Source: Calothrix sp. PCC 7103 (GTDB taxonomy: Bacteria; Cyanobacteriota; Cyanobacteriia; Cyanobacteriales; Nostocaceae). Taken from it: a stretch of DNA of 64,000 nt. Position 1 is the first letter of the stretch. Every line of letters starts with the position of its first letter. The translations under genes and the position numbers were made by a program. The DNA lies in the NCBI RefSeq assembly GCF_000331305.1, contig NZ_KB217478.1:2756151-2820150 (forward strand), written 5' to 3'. Positions 37,923 to 47,197 of this stretch are shown one piece after another. Below the pieces are notes generated by a model that had not been told where the DNA came from, made no database searches, and worked only from the letters and a program-made list of their open reading frames with translations.

Positions 37923-39482
37923 ATGACAATCAAGCGAATAATATTAATTTTATTAACGGTGTTGGCAATTTTGACATCAGGGTCAAGACTATATGAAACT
38001 TTACAAGAACCTCAGTATCAAAGCCGCTTAGAACTTTACCAAACCGATATAGTTTTAGAAGCAGCAGCTTGGAAATCAGAAAAAGATGACAAAAACTACC
38101 AGGGAGCGCAAAACGCTATACTAGGTGCCAACCCCACAGAAAGCGCAGCAGAACAATACTCAGAAGCGCGTCAAAAAGCTAAAACAGCTATAGAAACAAC
38201 TAAACAGCGAATCGAGAAACTGCGTCAACCCATTGCACAGCAACCAAACGAAGTAGACTTAAAACTAGCTCCTCAAAAAGAATTAGACTTAAAAGTTTTA
38301 TTAAAGTCACTTGACGAACAACAAAAAATACTAACAGAACTCGAACTACGTTTAGGAGTACTGCAAGCAGAACTTTCTAAAACAGATTTAGCACTCGCAA
38401 GTTGGGAACAAGTCGAGCAACGCAAGCTAACTTTTCCAGACATGAGTCAAACCGCGCGTGTATTATCAGGATTATGGGGTAATCAAAAGCAATTACTACC
38501 ATCAGCTGAAGAATCGATTCAAAGTCAACTCAATGGCTGGTTTAAAATCCGTGCACTAACCCAACTATATACACTTCAAGAACGTAGCGACGCACTCAAA
38601 ACTCTGGAAGTATTACAGCAACAACAGGCAGAAAAAGCCTTACTACAGTTAAGCATTGTTGGGGTAGTTCCTAACTTAGCTGGACTCATTGGTTTCGTGA
38701 CGCTGATTTTTCTTTTGGTTCAACGCTTGTTAAAAGGGAAAGACTCAATATTAGCGACTAACAGCACATTAGCTTGGACGACACCTTGGAATGGTGAGAC
38801 GATTTTACAAGTTTTCGTCGGTGGCTTCTTCTTTATGGGGCAAATTTTAGTTCCCCTAGCTTTTTCTCTATTACCTCTTCCTCGTCCTGCTGGTAATATC
38901 CGTTTTCAAGCTGTGTATGTACTAATTAGCTATATTCTTCTTGCTGCGGGTTCAATATCAGTTTTATATTTCTCTATCAAACCGTTTTTACCACTCAATC
39001 ACGATTGGTTTCGGTTTCGTTTAGGTGGCAAGTGGATATTGTGGGGATTAGGTGGTTACTGCGTTGCTATACCCATCGTGCTTTTCGTGTCATTGGTTAA
39101 TCAACAAATTTGGCAAGGACAGGGTGGAAGTAATCCCTTGCTGCAACTCGCTCTCGAAGCCAAAGATTCTGTTGCCCTAGGTATATTTTTCACAACTGCT
39201 GCTATTGCTGCTCCATTGTTTGAGGAATTTTTGTTTCGTGGTTTTCTATTACCATCGCTGACTCGCTACATGCCTGTATGGGCATCTATTATAGTTAGCA
39301 GTTTTATTTTTGCTGCTGCTCACCTCAGCTTGTCAGAAATTTTACCTCTAACCTCATTGGGGATCATATTGGGGATAGTCTATACTCGTTCTCGAAATCT
39401 ACTGGCACCAATGATGCTGCATAGCCTTTGGAACAGTGGTACACTACTCACTTTATTCGTACTAGGCAGCAGTAACAGCTAA
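37923..39482 (+). CDS. CPBP-family intramembrane metalloprotease with coiled-coil N-terminus
   Basis: A 519-residue protein. Residues 1-24 form a signal-anchor helix. Residues about 45-160 are charged and helical, probably coiled coil. At least seven helices follow. The CPBP (Abi) motifs are EEFLFRG (E434, E435, R439), SSFIFAAAHLS and LHSLWNSGT. The family includes Rce1-like prenyl-protein proteases and bacteriocin-immunity proteins; in cyanobacteria and plants many members are of unknown role. It stands alone, divergent from cbiG-cobJ. Confidence 0.88.
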   Translation: MTIKRIILILLTVLAILTSGSRLYETLQEPQYQSRLELYQTDIVLEAAAWKSEKDDKNYQGAQNAILGANPTESAAEQYSEARQKAKTAIETTKQRIEKLRQPIAQQPNEVDLKLAPQKELDLKVLLKSLDEQQKILTELELRLGVLQAELSKTDLALASWEQVEQRKLTFPDMSQTARVLSGLWGNQKQLLPSAEESIQSQLNGWFKIRALTQLYTLQERSDALKTLEVLQQQQAEKALLQLSIVGVVPNLAGLIGFVTLIFLLVQRLLKGKDSILATNSTLAWTTPWNGETILQVFVGGFFFMGQILVPLAFSLLPLPRPAGNIRFQAVYVLISYILLAAGSISVLYFSIKPFLPLNHDWFRFRLGGKWILWGLGGYCVAIPIVLFVSLVNQQIWQGQGGSNPLLQLALEAKDSVALGIFFTTAAIAAPLFEEFLFRGFLLPSLTRYMPVWASIIVSSFIFAAAHLSLSEILPLTSLGIILGIVYTRSRNLLAPMMLHSLWNSGTLLTLFVLGSSNS

Positions 39483-40380
39483 ATGTATGCCCTAAGACCC
39501 TTGACAAAGGCAATAACATTTGCATTAATATATTTCAACAAGAAAAAACACAAGTAAATTATGTATGTAAGCGATAACCATTGTTAAGTTAATTACTATT
39601 GAATCCCAAAAAATACGTTAAAAATCTAGCCCGAATTTAGCAAAGCATCTACTATAATAGTAGTGTCGAGCTATTTGCTTCAGAAATACCTGATTGTCTG
39701 CTTCACTAAAATTTGGCTGATATTCCGAGCTAATAAATATAACTGAGCTTCGATTGCAGTTTTTGTACTGGTAATAAGCGCGTGGTGAAATCGATGTTAA
39801 TTTTGTTCGGATTTTCCGAAACAAATGTGATAGCGATAACGTCTGGTTATTAGTATTCACGCAAACAAGTTAGAACAGTCCGGAAATAAAGCTAATTAGT
39901 TGTAGAAAGTAATATACAGTAGTAGTTTTGAAGATTCTGCGTCCTGGCTTGTTTTGAGCAAGATTAATCTTGTTCTTATTCTTCATGAACATGCTATAGC
40001 TTGATTTATTATCAAATTAAATTGTAATTACATAAAAACCTGATAGTTGCAAGCTTTAGACTATGCAGCGTGGTTCCCTATAAATATGTTTAGAGCGTTT
40101 TTGTTTATATTTAGGCGCCCTAGATTCGGCTATAAGTTCACGAACATGTGTTTCTACTTACGTTCATATTTATTAGTAGCAGGAATCTGCTCTTATCTTC
40201 TCATCAAATCAAGCAAATAAAATATCGACTAAAAATCGACTACATATAGAGCGTAATTTTTAAGCTACGTTCACATAAACTTTATGGTTTATTTTCTAGT
40301 CCTTTTAGTCGTTAACTGGCATCGCATTGTCGTCTAGCTTTCGTCAAATTATATATAAACACTAAGGAGCAGTACTTAAT
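39483..40380. other. Gene-poor interval of about 900 bases
   Basis: Only a weak 80-codon open frame on the minus strand (39618-39860) was seen here. The rest is AT-rich, with one GGCGCC site at about 40113. The right end contains an AAGGAG ribosome site for the TM2 gene. Confidence 0.5.
39618..39860 (-). CDS. Weak hypothetical ORF
   Basis: An 80-codon frame from an ATG (MNTNNQTLSLSHLFRKIR) with a plausible mix of residues but no recognised motif, no ribosome site and no operon context. It is listed because nothing else occupies the interval; it may not be expressed. Confidence 0.25.
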   Translation of the reverse strand: MNTNNQTLSLSHLFRKIRTKLTSISPRAYYQYKNCNRSSVIFISSEYQPNFSEADNQVFLKQIARHYYYSRCFAKFGLDF

Positions 40381-40656
40381 ATGGCAAATCTCACCCCTAG
40401 CCACGCTACAAAACAACTGTTATCTGGCTACTGCGGTATTATTTTTGGTGGATTAGGTATTCATAAATTTGTTTTGGGTTACTCTGCCGAAGGCTCGATA
40501 ATGCTAGTTGTTTCTATACTCGGTGCCATTTTTGCTTATGGCATTCCATTTATAGTTATGCAACTCGTTGGGTTAGTCGAAGGAATGATTTATCTCAACA
40601 AAAGTCATGAAGAGTTTGTTGATACGTATTTCGCCAACAAACAAGGTTGGTTTTAA
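40381..40656 (+). CDS. TM2-domain protein
   Basis: A 91-residue protein with a TM2 domain: two helices with the linking motif GGLGIHKFVLGYSAEG (the usual G-x-H-x-F-Y-x-G pattern) and a following AYGIPFIVMQLVGLVEG helix. TM2 proteins are widespread membrane proteins of unknown function. AAGGAG about twelve bases upstream supports the ATG. The next gene, also a small membrane protein, begins 77 bases on. Confidence 0.85.
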   Translation: MANLTPSHATKQLLSGYCGIIFGGLGIHKFVLGYSAEGSIMLVVSILGAIFAYGIPFIVMQLVGLVEGMIYLNKSHEEFVDTYFANKQGWF

Positions 40657-40733
40657 AGTCAAATTCCCGGCTTCTTGAAACGGTCGGGAATTCTATTTAC
40701 TAAAATATTCATTTTATATATAGGTTATTCAAT

Positions 40734-40949
40734 ATGATGTTATTTAAGAACAAAAAGACAATATTAGGAATTTTTGTGTTGTGTAGCATGGGTTACTTCG
40801 GTACTGTATCAAATTTAGAAGTAAATAGTTTTTTGCGGGGTGAGTTCATTTTGATCCCGCTACAAGCTTTAGCTTTAATTTATGTAACTTTTTGGCGGCG
40901 CCAGGATATAATCAAGGACAGGCAAGATGCCCATCCCACAAGAGTCTAA
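40734..40949 (+). CDS. Small membrane protein with repeat-derived C-terminus
   Basis: A 71-residue product with two hydrophobic stretches (residues 10-25 and 37-53). The last 11 residues (KDRQDAHPTRV) are encoded by a copy of the dispersed AGGACAGGCAAG hairpin repeat, which supplies the stop region. The original end of the protein was therefore probably different. No family recognised. Confidence 0.5.
   Translation: MMLFKNKKTILGIFVLCSMGYFGTVSNLEVNSFLRGEFILIPLQALALIYVTFWRRQDIIKDRQDAHPTRV
40914..40945. repeat. Dispersed hairpin repeat, overlapping a gene end
   Basis: AAGGACAGGCAAGATGCCCATCCCACAAGAG-type copy of the 14314-14335 family; the stem AGGCA/TGCC is imperfect here. It overlaps the last codons of the preceding gene. 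Confidence 0.6.
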
Positions 40950-41068
40950 AAACTTAAAGAAAAGTTAATTAGTTTGACAATATGTCAAAGGCGTGGATAT
41001 AGCTTACCCTCAAATAAGAGATGCTATTTAAATAGCGTCAAAATTTTTAGCAAATCCACCCATTTTCC

Positions 41069-43441
41069 ATGCAACTTGTTTCAAAAACTGATTTACTCAA
41101 AGAAAATACCCAAAACGAACCATTAGAAAAAATAACTCTCGATATTACAGGAATGAAGTGTGCTGGATGTGTTCGTAATGTAGAGCGCACACTAACTCAA
41201 TATCCAGGAGTTGTTACTAGTAGCGTGAACTTGGCAACTTCGGTTGCTGTGGTTGAGTCGAGTGGTGTTGATGCTTCGGCATTAGCTTCTCATTTGACTC
41301 AAGCAGGTTTTCCATCTCAACCCCGTTACTCGCGTACTACTCCAAGTAAACAAAACCAAATTCAAGAAGTACGTTCTGCTAACTTAAATTTATTTATAGC
41401 TGGGTTTTTGCTTTTAGGCTCAATTTTGGGGCATTTAAGCAACATATTGGATACATTTTTACCTGGATTGGATAATATTTGGTTTCACTGTGGATTAGCG
41501 ACACTGACGCTTCTTATTCCTGGTCGTTCAATTTTAATCGATGGCTGGTTGGGTGTACGTCGAGGAGCGCCTAACATGAACACTCTCATAAGTTTAGGAA
41601 GTGTTACAGCTTATACAGCGAGTTTAATAGCATTATTATTTCCACAGATGGGATGGGAATGCTTTTTTGACGAACCAGTAATGATGCTGGCGTTTATTTT
41701 ATTAGGGAGGACTTTAGAACAACGTGCGCGCCATAAAGCTGCTGCTGCTTTTACAAATTTATTGGAACTTCAGCCACAAGTTGCACGTTTGATTGGAAAA
41801 CCGAAAGATGTAAATTCGTCTAACTTTGTTGTTTCTAACAATGTAGTAGAAATTCCTGCCGAACAGGTACGAATTGGAGAATGGTTACAGGTTTTACCAG
41901 GAGAGAAGATACCAGTTGATGCTGAAGTGGTACAAGGACAGACGACTGTTGATGAGTCGATGCTAACTGGAGAATCTGTGCCAGTAATTAAGCAACCAGG
42001 AGATAACGTTACAGCTGCTACGTTTAACCAATCTGGTGCAATTATAATTTGTGCAACTCGTACTGGCGCCGATACTACAATAGCCCAAATCATAGCTTTA
42101 GTAGAAGCCGCACAAACTCGTAAAGCTCCGATACAAAAACTCGCTGACACTGTTGCTGGTTATTTTACTTACTTTGTTCTAACTGCCGCACTATTAACTT
42201 TTCTATTTTGGTACTTTTTCGGCATCCACATTTGGCCAGATATTGCTGCCGTAACTACAACAATGTCTCACCACTCACTCAGCACTCAGCACTCATCACT
42301 CAGCACTCATCACTCTCCTTTATTATTAAGCCTAAAACTTGCGATTGCCGTGATGGTAGTTGCTTGTCCTTGTGCGTTAGGACTTGCAACTCCAACAGCT
42401 ATTTTGGTTGGTACAGCAATGGGCGCCGAAAAAGGTTTATTGATAAAAGGGGGAGATGTTCTAGAAAAAGTTCACAAGCTTGATACTATAGTTTTTGATA
42501 AAACAGGTACGCTTACTAGTGGAAAACCTACGGTGACAGACTGTATTGTATTAGGAGAAATACAAGTAGAGAATCTTCTTAAATTAGCAGCAGCAGTAGA
42601 AAGTGGTACTTGTCATCCTCTTGCGATAGCAATTCAAACCGCAGCTCAAGAAAAACAGTTAACTATTCCCGATGCAGTAGATTTTCGTACCGAACCAGGT
42701 TTTGGAATTTCGGCGGTAGTAGAAAATAAAATCGTATTCTTAGGTAACTATGAATGGGTCACTTGGCAAGGTATTATAGTTGATGAAAGTACGCAAGAGA
42801 AAGCGCGTGTACTAGCCAGTGTTGGAAAAACGGTAGTGTATTTAGCTTACGATAATAAAATTGCTGGAATTATCGCAGTTGCCGATACCCTTAGACCTGA
42901 AGCAAAAACCACCGTAGAAAGACTTCACTCCTTGGGTTTGCGGGTAATGATTTTAAGCGGTGACCGTATTGAAGCTGTTAACACTATAGCTGCCGAACTT
43001 GGTATAGGCGCCACCAACATTGTTGCAGGAATACCCCCAGCGAAAAAAGCTGAGGCAATTCAAATGCTACAGAAATCAAACCAAGTCGCAATGGTTGGTG
43101 ATGGTATTAATGACGCACCAGCTTTATCGCAAGCAGATGTTGGAATTGCACTCCACTCCGGAACTGATGTAGCAATAGAGACCGCATCAATTGTACTAAT
43201 GCGTGATTGTTTAACCGATGTCGTAGAGTCAATAAAATTAAGTCGTGGCACTTTTAATAAAATTCGTCAAAATTTATTCTGGGCTTTTGCGTATAATACG
43301 ATAGGGATACCACTTGCTGCGGGTGTTTTACTTCCAAAGCTAGGTTTCGTTTTAAACCCAGCTGGTGCTGCCGCTTTAATGGCTTTCAGTTCTGTTAGTG
43401 TTGTGTCAAATTCTCTGTTATTACGATATTCCCGCAGTTAA
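41069..43441 (+). CDS. Copper-translocating P-type ATPase
   Basis: A 790-residue P1B-type ATPase of the CopA/PacS/CtaA group. It has one heavy-metal-binding domain (GMKCAGC, C31 and C34), the membrane CPC motif (C433-P434-C435), the phosphorylation aspartate D477 in [16 protein letters not shown] and [13 protein letters not shown] with a GMxCxxC start points to Cu(I). Whether it is a thylakoid importer or an efflux pump cannot be read. Residues 404-416 in the loop before helix 6 are encoded by a heptamer tandem repeat (TCAGCAC/TCATCAC), unusual inside a conserved gene. Confidence 0.95.
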   Translation: MQLVSKTDLLKENTQNEPLEKITLDITGMKCAGCVRNVERTLTQYPGVVTSSVNLATSVAVVESSGVDASALASHLTQAGFPSQPRYSRTTPSKQNQIQEVRSANLNLFIAGFLLLGSILGHLSNILDTFLPGLDNIWFHCGLATLTLLIPGRSILIDGWLGVRRGAPNMNTLISLGSVTAYTASLIALLFPQMGWECFFDEPVMMLAFILLGRTLEQRARHKAAAAFTNLLELQPQVARLIGKPKDVNSSNFVVSNNVVEIPAEQVRIGEWLQVLPGEKIPVDAEVVQGQTTVDESMLTGESVPVIKQPGDNVTAATFNQSGAIIICATRTGADTTIAQIIALVEAAQTRKAPIQKLADTVAGYFTYFVLTAALLTFLFWYFFGIHIWPDIAAVTTTMSHHSLSTQHSSLSTHHSPLLLSLKLAIAVMVVACPCALGLATPTAILVGTAMGAEKGLLIKGGDVLEKVHKLDTIVFDKTGTLTSGKPTVTDCIVLGEIQVENLLKLAAAVESGTCHPLAIAIQTAAQEKQLTIPDAVDFRTEPGFGISAVVENKIVFLGNYEWVTWQGIIVDESTQEKARVLASVGKTVVYLAYDNKIAGIIAVADTLRPEAKTTVERLHSLGLRVMILSGDRIEAVNTIAAELGIGATNIVAGIPPAKKAEAIQMLQKSNQVAMVGDGINDAPALSQADVGIALHSGTDVAIETASIVLMRDCLTDVVESIKLSRGTFNKIRQNLFWAFAYNTIGIPLAAGVLLPKLGFVLNPAGAAALMAFSSVSVVSNSLLLRYSRS
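42279..42313 (+). repeat. Heptanucleotide tandem repeat inside the copper ATPase gene
   Basis: Five units alternating TCAGCAC and TCATCAC in frame with the ATPase, giving a [14 protein letters not shown] peptide with a seven-residue period. The unit is the same type as in the intergenic array at 48835-48883. Confidence 0.85.
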
Positions 43442-43475
43442 ATGTCTGTAACAATTTGTATTACAAAACGTATTG

Positions 43476-43506
43476 CCTAGTTTGACTAATGTGAGGTTAA
43501 ACTAGG
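43476..43506. terminator. Hairpin after the copper ATPase gene
   Basis: CCTAGTTT pairs with AAACTAGG across fifteen bases, 35 bases after the stop. A terminator or repeat; no T-run. Confidence 0.4.
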
Positions 43507-43628
43507 TCAATGTGCAGTTTTTTGTCTAAGTATATACAACAAATTAAGTGCGCTACTTTTATTTGCAGTACCCAATAGCAAATAAGTTTTTTAAATACTA
43601 AATTATACAGTATCTAGAAGCAGAGAGC

Positions 43629-44129
43629 ATGGCAGTAAATAATACTCAACCAATTTTTACTCATCAAAGTTCAACCGATTTTGGCAACGATTTTTCGATG
43701 GCAGCAGAAATAAACGAAAGCCACTTATTAATTATCGAAGATGACCAAGGACGCAAAGAAGTCACACTTGAGCGTCCTGTATATTCGATTGGCAGAGACA
43801 GAGATTGCGATATTTGTCTAAACTCTCAATTTGTGTCGCGGCGCCATGCCGTATTGGTAAGATTACCACGCGACGATAATAGTCAAAGTTATTATTATCG
43901 AATAGTAGATGGAGACAGCAAAGGGAAACCAAGTGCAAACGGGTTAGTGATAAATGGACGCAAGCTACCTGCACACGACTTGAAAAACGAAGACGAAGTG
44001 GTTTTTGGACCCCAGGTGCGAGCAATATACTATTTACTCAAAGATTCCATGCGGACAGGACAAACCGATGCTAGCGAGTACGACATTACTCTGATCAATC
44101 CTGGTATGACCGATGACCTTGACGACTAG
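43629..44129 (+). CDS. FHA-domain protein
   Basis: A 166-residue protein. The forkhead-associated domain fills about residues 35-140, with YSIGRDRDCDICL, FVSRRHAVLVRL and NGLVINGRKLPAHDL, the conserved G-R, S-R-R-H and N-G elements that bind phosphothreonine. The short N- and C-terminal extensions have no known domain. It probably reads Ser/Thr-kinase signals; one such kinase gene starts at 61680, but no link is shown. Confidence 0.9.
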   Translation: MAVNNTQPIFTHQSSTDFGNDFSMAAEINESHLLIIEDDQGRKEVTLERPVYSIGRDRDCDICLNSQFVSRRHAVLVRLPRDDNSQSYYYRIVDGDSKGKPSANGLVINGRKLPAHDLKNEDEVVFGPQVRAIYYLLKDSMRTGQTDASEYDITLINPGMTDDLDD

Positions 44130-44203
44130 TAGGTTGGATGGAGGAACAGAACCCAACATTGTAATTTAGTGTTGGGTTCCGCTATTTGCTCCACCCAACC
44201 TAC
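44129..44203. terminator. Two-step hairpin between convergent genes
   Basis: Outer arms GTAGGTTGG (44129-44137) and CCAACCTAC (44195-44203) enclose inner arms GAACCCAACA (44149-44158) and TGTTGGGTTC (44170-44179). The structure lies between two convergent genes and could terminate both. It also resembles a dispersed GTAGGTTGG repeat type. Confidence 0.7.
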
Positions 44204-44208
44204 AATGA

Positions 44209-44556
44209 CTAGCCAGCAATACTTTCAATTAAATTCCAATGACGACTAGCCTCGATTTCTTGCTTAATGTATTGAAACACTTGTTGGCAATGATTTTCGA
44301 GTTGAAGTGGAAGTTCTTCGTTCTTAGCTACTAAATTCATACGAGTTTCCGTCTCGGTGGCAGTAGTCTTATCGATGAGTAATTCTACCGTGACTAGCTT
44401 AGAAAACGGAACACTTCCAGGAAATTCGCGCGCCATAATATAATCAGCATTGTGATATTGCACATTCAAACCCGTACCTTGTAGAAGGTCTATAAGTGTA
44501 GGTAGAAGGTGGTCTATAGAAACAGAAAGAACAAATGAACATGTATAGCGAGCCAT
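44209..44556 (-). CDS. Conserved cyanobacterial protein of unknown function
   Basis: A 115-residue soluble protein starting at ATG 44556 (MARYTCSFVLSVSIDHLLPTL); a longer frame to 44604 adds a low-complexity start not used here. No motif is recognised. The N-terminal pattern of alternating hydrophobics (CSFVLSV...LVTVELLI) suggests a START/SRPBCC- or ferredoxin-like alpha/beta fold. It is convergent with the FHA gene across a terminator-like hairpin. Confidence 0.65.
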   Translation of the reverse strand: MARYTCSFVLSVSIDHLLPTLIDLLQGTGLNVQYHNADYIMAREFPGSVPFSKLVTVELLIDKTTATETETRMNLVAKNEELPLQLENHCQQVFQYIKQEIEASRHWNLIESIAG

Positions 44557-44684
44557 AATAGCCGCAAACCTCGCAACACTCCGTCCTCTTATAATAACCA
44601 ACACCTGCTCAAAGTAAGTAATTTTTATATCAATTCAAAAAAACCTCCTCTAAAATAATGATTTGGTGAGGTTAGGTTGTAATA

Positions 44685-45605
44685 ATGAAAGTCGCGATTG
44701 CTGGAGCAACAGGATTTGTAGGTAGTCGTTTGGTAGAACGACTTACCAAAGAAAATAATAATGTAGTAGTACTTACCCGGAATGCTACTCATGCTCAAAG
44801 AGTGTTTCCTAAGAGTTCATTCCCGAATGTGGAGGTAGTGTCAGCAACTTTAACGACATCAGGAGAGTGGCAAAATGCGATATCTGGGTGCGATGCAGTT
44901 GTGAATTTATCTGGTGAACCAATAGCAGAAGGACGTTGGTCTCCTGCCCGTAAACAAGAAATTCTCAATAGTCGTAAACTTGGGACTGCAAAAATTGTTG
45001 AGGCAATTACAAATGCCAATCATAAACCAAATGTGCTAGTAAATGCTTCGGCAATTGGTTTCTATGGCACTAACGAGACAGCAAGCTTTAATGAGACAAG
45101 TTCCCCAGGCAACGATTTTTTAGCATCCGTATGTCAAGCGTGGGAATCTGAAGCGCAACTTGTCAAAAACGCTGGTGTGAGATTAGTTATTTTACGTTTG
45201 GGAATTGTTTTAGGTAACGGCGGCGCCTTGGGTAAAATGATTACACCGTTTAAGTTGTTTGCAGGTGGGCCACTTGGAAGCGGCAAGCAGTGGTTTTCCT
45301 GGATTCACCTTGATGACGTGGTGAATTTAATAATTCAGGCACTGACAAAACCCGAAATGGAAGGAGTATATAATGCGACCGCACCTAACCCCGTTAGGAT
45401 GTCACAGTTATGCGAAACAATGGGAAAAGTAATGGGTCGTCCTTCATGGCTACCTGTACCATCTTTTGCACTAGAAGCATTATTAGGAGATGGAGCAATA
45501 GTAGTTTTAGAAGGGCAACAAGTAATGCCTAAGCGGACATTATCATCTGGCTTTAACTACCAGTATCCAAATCTAGAACAAGCCTTAGTAGAAATACTCA
45601 AATAA
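44685..45605 (+). CDS. TIGR01777/SDR39U1-like epimerase family protein
   Basis: A 306-residue atypical short-chain dehydrogenase. Motifs are KVAIAGATGFVGSRLVE at the start, VVNLSGEPIAEGRWSPARKQEI, VNASAIGFYGT and WFSWIHLDDVVNLI. The family (YfcH, SDR39U1) is widespread and its substrate is unknown; plant relatives are reported in chloroplasts. It stands alone, followed by a perfect hairpin with T-run. Confidence 0.93.
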   Translation: MKVAIAGATGFVGSRLVERLTKENNNVVVLTRNATHAQRVFPKSSFPNVEVVSATLTTSGEWQNAISGCDAVVNLSGEPIAEGRWSPARKQEILNSRKLGTAKIVEAITNANHKPNVLVNASAIGFYGTNETASFNETSSPGNDFLASVCQAWESEAQLVKNAGVRLVILRLGIVLGNGGALGKMITPFKLFAGGPLGSGKQWFSWIHLDDVVNLIIQALTKPEMEGVYNATAPNPVRMSQLCETMGKVMGRPSWLPVPSFALEALLGDGAIVVLEGQQVMPKRTLSSGFNYQYPNLEQALVEILK

Positions 45606-45616
45606 ACCTCTTGTAG

Positions 45617-45640
45617 AACAGGCATCCCTGCCTGTTTTAT
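45617..45640 (+). terminator. Hairpin repeat acting as terminator
   Basis: Perfect 8-bp stem AACAGGCA-TCCC-TGCCTGTT followed by TTATTTG. It belongs to the same dispersed family as 14314-14335, here in a terminator position after the epimerase gene. Confidence 0.75.
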
Positions 45641-45655
45641 TTGTTTAAGTCTGTT

Positions 45656-45904
45656 TTACATTTTCTTAACAAAAACATTCTTAGACACCCAACTAATAAT
45701 CCCACTCAGAATGGCACCACCCATCAAAATACCAATAGCGGGGTTGAATACAGGTTGCCAAAGTTGATGCCACAAATCAAGACCCAGTGGAACTCCAGTT
45801 GCATCACCAACGACAGCAACCGCAAACCAAGCAAATCCAAAAAATACTAAAAAGACATCAGCTACAAGTATAAAATTTAACCCGTTTAAAAATTTTTCTT
45901 TCAT
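45656..45904 (-). CDS. Small two-helix membrane protein
   Basis: An 82-residue protein with two helices (about residues 10-32 and 54-74), linked by a loop with DLWHQLWQPVFNPAIG. It starts at an ATG. The composition is typical of conserved cyanobacterial small membrane proteins, but no function is known. Confidence 0.65.
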   Translation of the reverse strand: MKEKFLNGLNFILVADVFLVFFGFAWFAVAVVGDATGVPLGLDLWHQLWQPVFNPAIGILMGGAILSGIISWVSKNVFVKKM

Positions 45905-45996
45905 AAAAGGTATATGAGAATCAAGGTTAATGACGTATAGGGTAATGGGAATATTGGCGCCCTTAGCCTATACGTCACTTTTATCCAAAATATCTT

Positions 45997-46416
45997 CTAT
46001 TCAAATATCCAATCTTTAACTTTTATTAAGCTTTTCCAATCAGGCTTTCTAGAAAGACCATCCTTAATGCTTTCTTCAAGTTCAGAGCGCCATTCTTCAT
46101 TGACAAAAATTAGTTGCTGTGCAAACTCGACGTGCTGCCGAAGTCCTTTTTGTCCGGTTTCTAACATAGCTACAGCTAGGTTAACCCTCGCTTGTGGGTC
46201 TTGGGGATTAATTTTGACAGCTTTTTGAGCAGCCTTACATGCCAATGAACCCTTATCGTCAAGAAGATACAGCCAAGATAAACAAGTCCATGCAGCACTG
46301 CTTTTAGGGGAGCGGTCGCATATGTCTTTAAAAACAGGAATTAAAGTAGCTGGACTTTCCCCAGCTTTATAACGTTCGAGTCCTGAATCAAATAGTGATT
46401 CTAAAGTTTGAGTCAT
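45997..46416 (-). CDS. Tetratricopeptide-repeat protein
   Basis: A 139-residue protein with two TPR-like units: SSAAWTCLSWLYLLDDKGSLACKAAQKAVKINPQDP and ARVNLAVAMLETGQKG. It is short and soluble, of the type often found as a conserved hypothetical next to Fe-S or photosynthesis genes in cyanobacteria. Its partner is unknown. sufA-like lies 103 bp upstream in the same direction. Confidence 0.8.
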   Translation of the reverse strand: MTQTLESLFDSGLERYKAGESPATLIPVFKDICDRSPKSSAAWTCLSWLYLLDDKGSLACKAAQKAVKINPQDPQARVNLAVAMLETGQKGLRQHVEFAQQLIFVNEEWRSELEESIKDGLSRKPDWKSLIKVKDWIFE

Positions 46417-46519
46417 ACAAAATTGGTCAAATACTCACAAAAACACAGCCATTCAATTCGCAATTACATAAAGATACACTACTCTTAGGTAATTACGAAT
46501 TGTTAAATCCATTGAAGGA

Positions 46520-46876
46520 TTATACGCCAAACGACTTACCACAGCCACAGGTTTGTGAGGCATTGGGGTTGGTGAACTGAAAACCACCACCAATCATGGC
46601 ATCGCTGTAATCGAGCATTAAGCCGTAAAGATATAATAAGCTTTTACGGTCGCAAACTATTTTGAAGCCCTCATAGTCAAAAACGTCATCATGGGGTGTA
46701 ATTTGACTTGCGTCTTCAAAGTCCATCATATAGGACATTCCGGAGCAGCCACCTTGACGTACTCCCACCCTCAGACACAAGTCCTTATCTTGTTTGTCGC
46801 GTAAAGATTTGACTTGACGCAGTGCAGCTTCACTTAATTGGATTCCTCGTTGTTGGGATTGGGTTGCTTGTGTCAT
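46520..46876 (-). CDS. A-type iron-sulfur carrier (SufA/IscA/HesB family)
   Basis: A 118-residue A-type carrier. The three conserved cysteines are in GGCSGMSY and in the C-terminal TCGCGKSF (CGC). It binds an Fe-S cluster and donates it to target apo-proteins. Which of the cyanobacterial paralogs (SufA, IscA or HesB) it is cannot be decided without comparison. The nif cluster is not present here, so nifHesB is less likely. Confidence 0.93.
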   Translation of the reverse strand: MTQATQSQQRGIQLSEAALRQVKSLRDKQDKDLCLRVGVRQGGCSGMSYMMDFEDASQITPHDDVFDYEGFKIVCDRKSLLYLYGLMLDYSDAMIGGGFQFTNPNASQTCGCGKSFGV

Positions 46877-47197
46877 ATGATGATTGAACTCCTTAAATTT
46901 AAGCTACTGAGTTTATGGGTTAGAGCGCAAGAAAGCATAGTTTTTATCTTTATTCTAGCTTTCTATTGGGTTACAGGCAGCCAAATTGTAAATACTAGGC
47001 CGTCCATCGTTCCTTATATTTTTATTCTAGAATTGAGAGATTCAGTATGTTAAAAGTTTAGCATTTGAGTTAAATTGCCCTTATAACAGCTTAACTTTCA
47101 GCAAAATTACTGGCTTTATACAGGTTTGGCTTCTCCATTCCCAAAATTGCTCTCGTTACTCTCGTTACAAATCGCTTGTTTTGATTCACGGTTGTAT
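46877..47197. other. Divergent intergenic region
   Basis: No gene was seen. It is AT-rich with two TTTATTCTAG motifs (about 46958 and 47023). It should hold promoters for the divergent sufA-like gene and the acidic protein gene. Confidence 0.5.

Noticed and set aside
41770-42150. A 126-codon open frame antisense to the copper ATPase
   Set aside because: Shadow of a conserved gene; no ribosome site or family features.
42279-42313. A CRISPR-like array inside the copper ATPase gene
   Set aside because: Units are 7 bp with no spacers; it is a heptamer tandem repeat in coding sequence.
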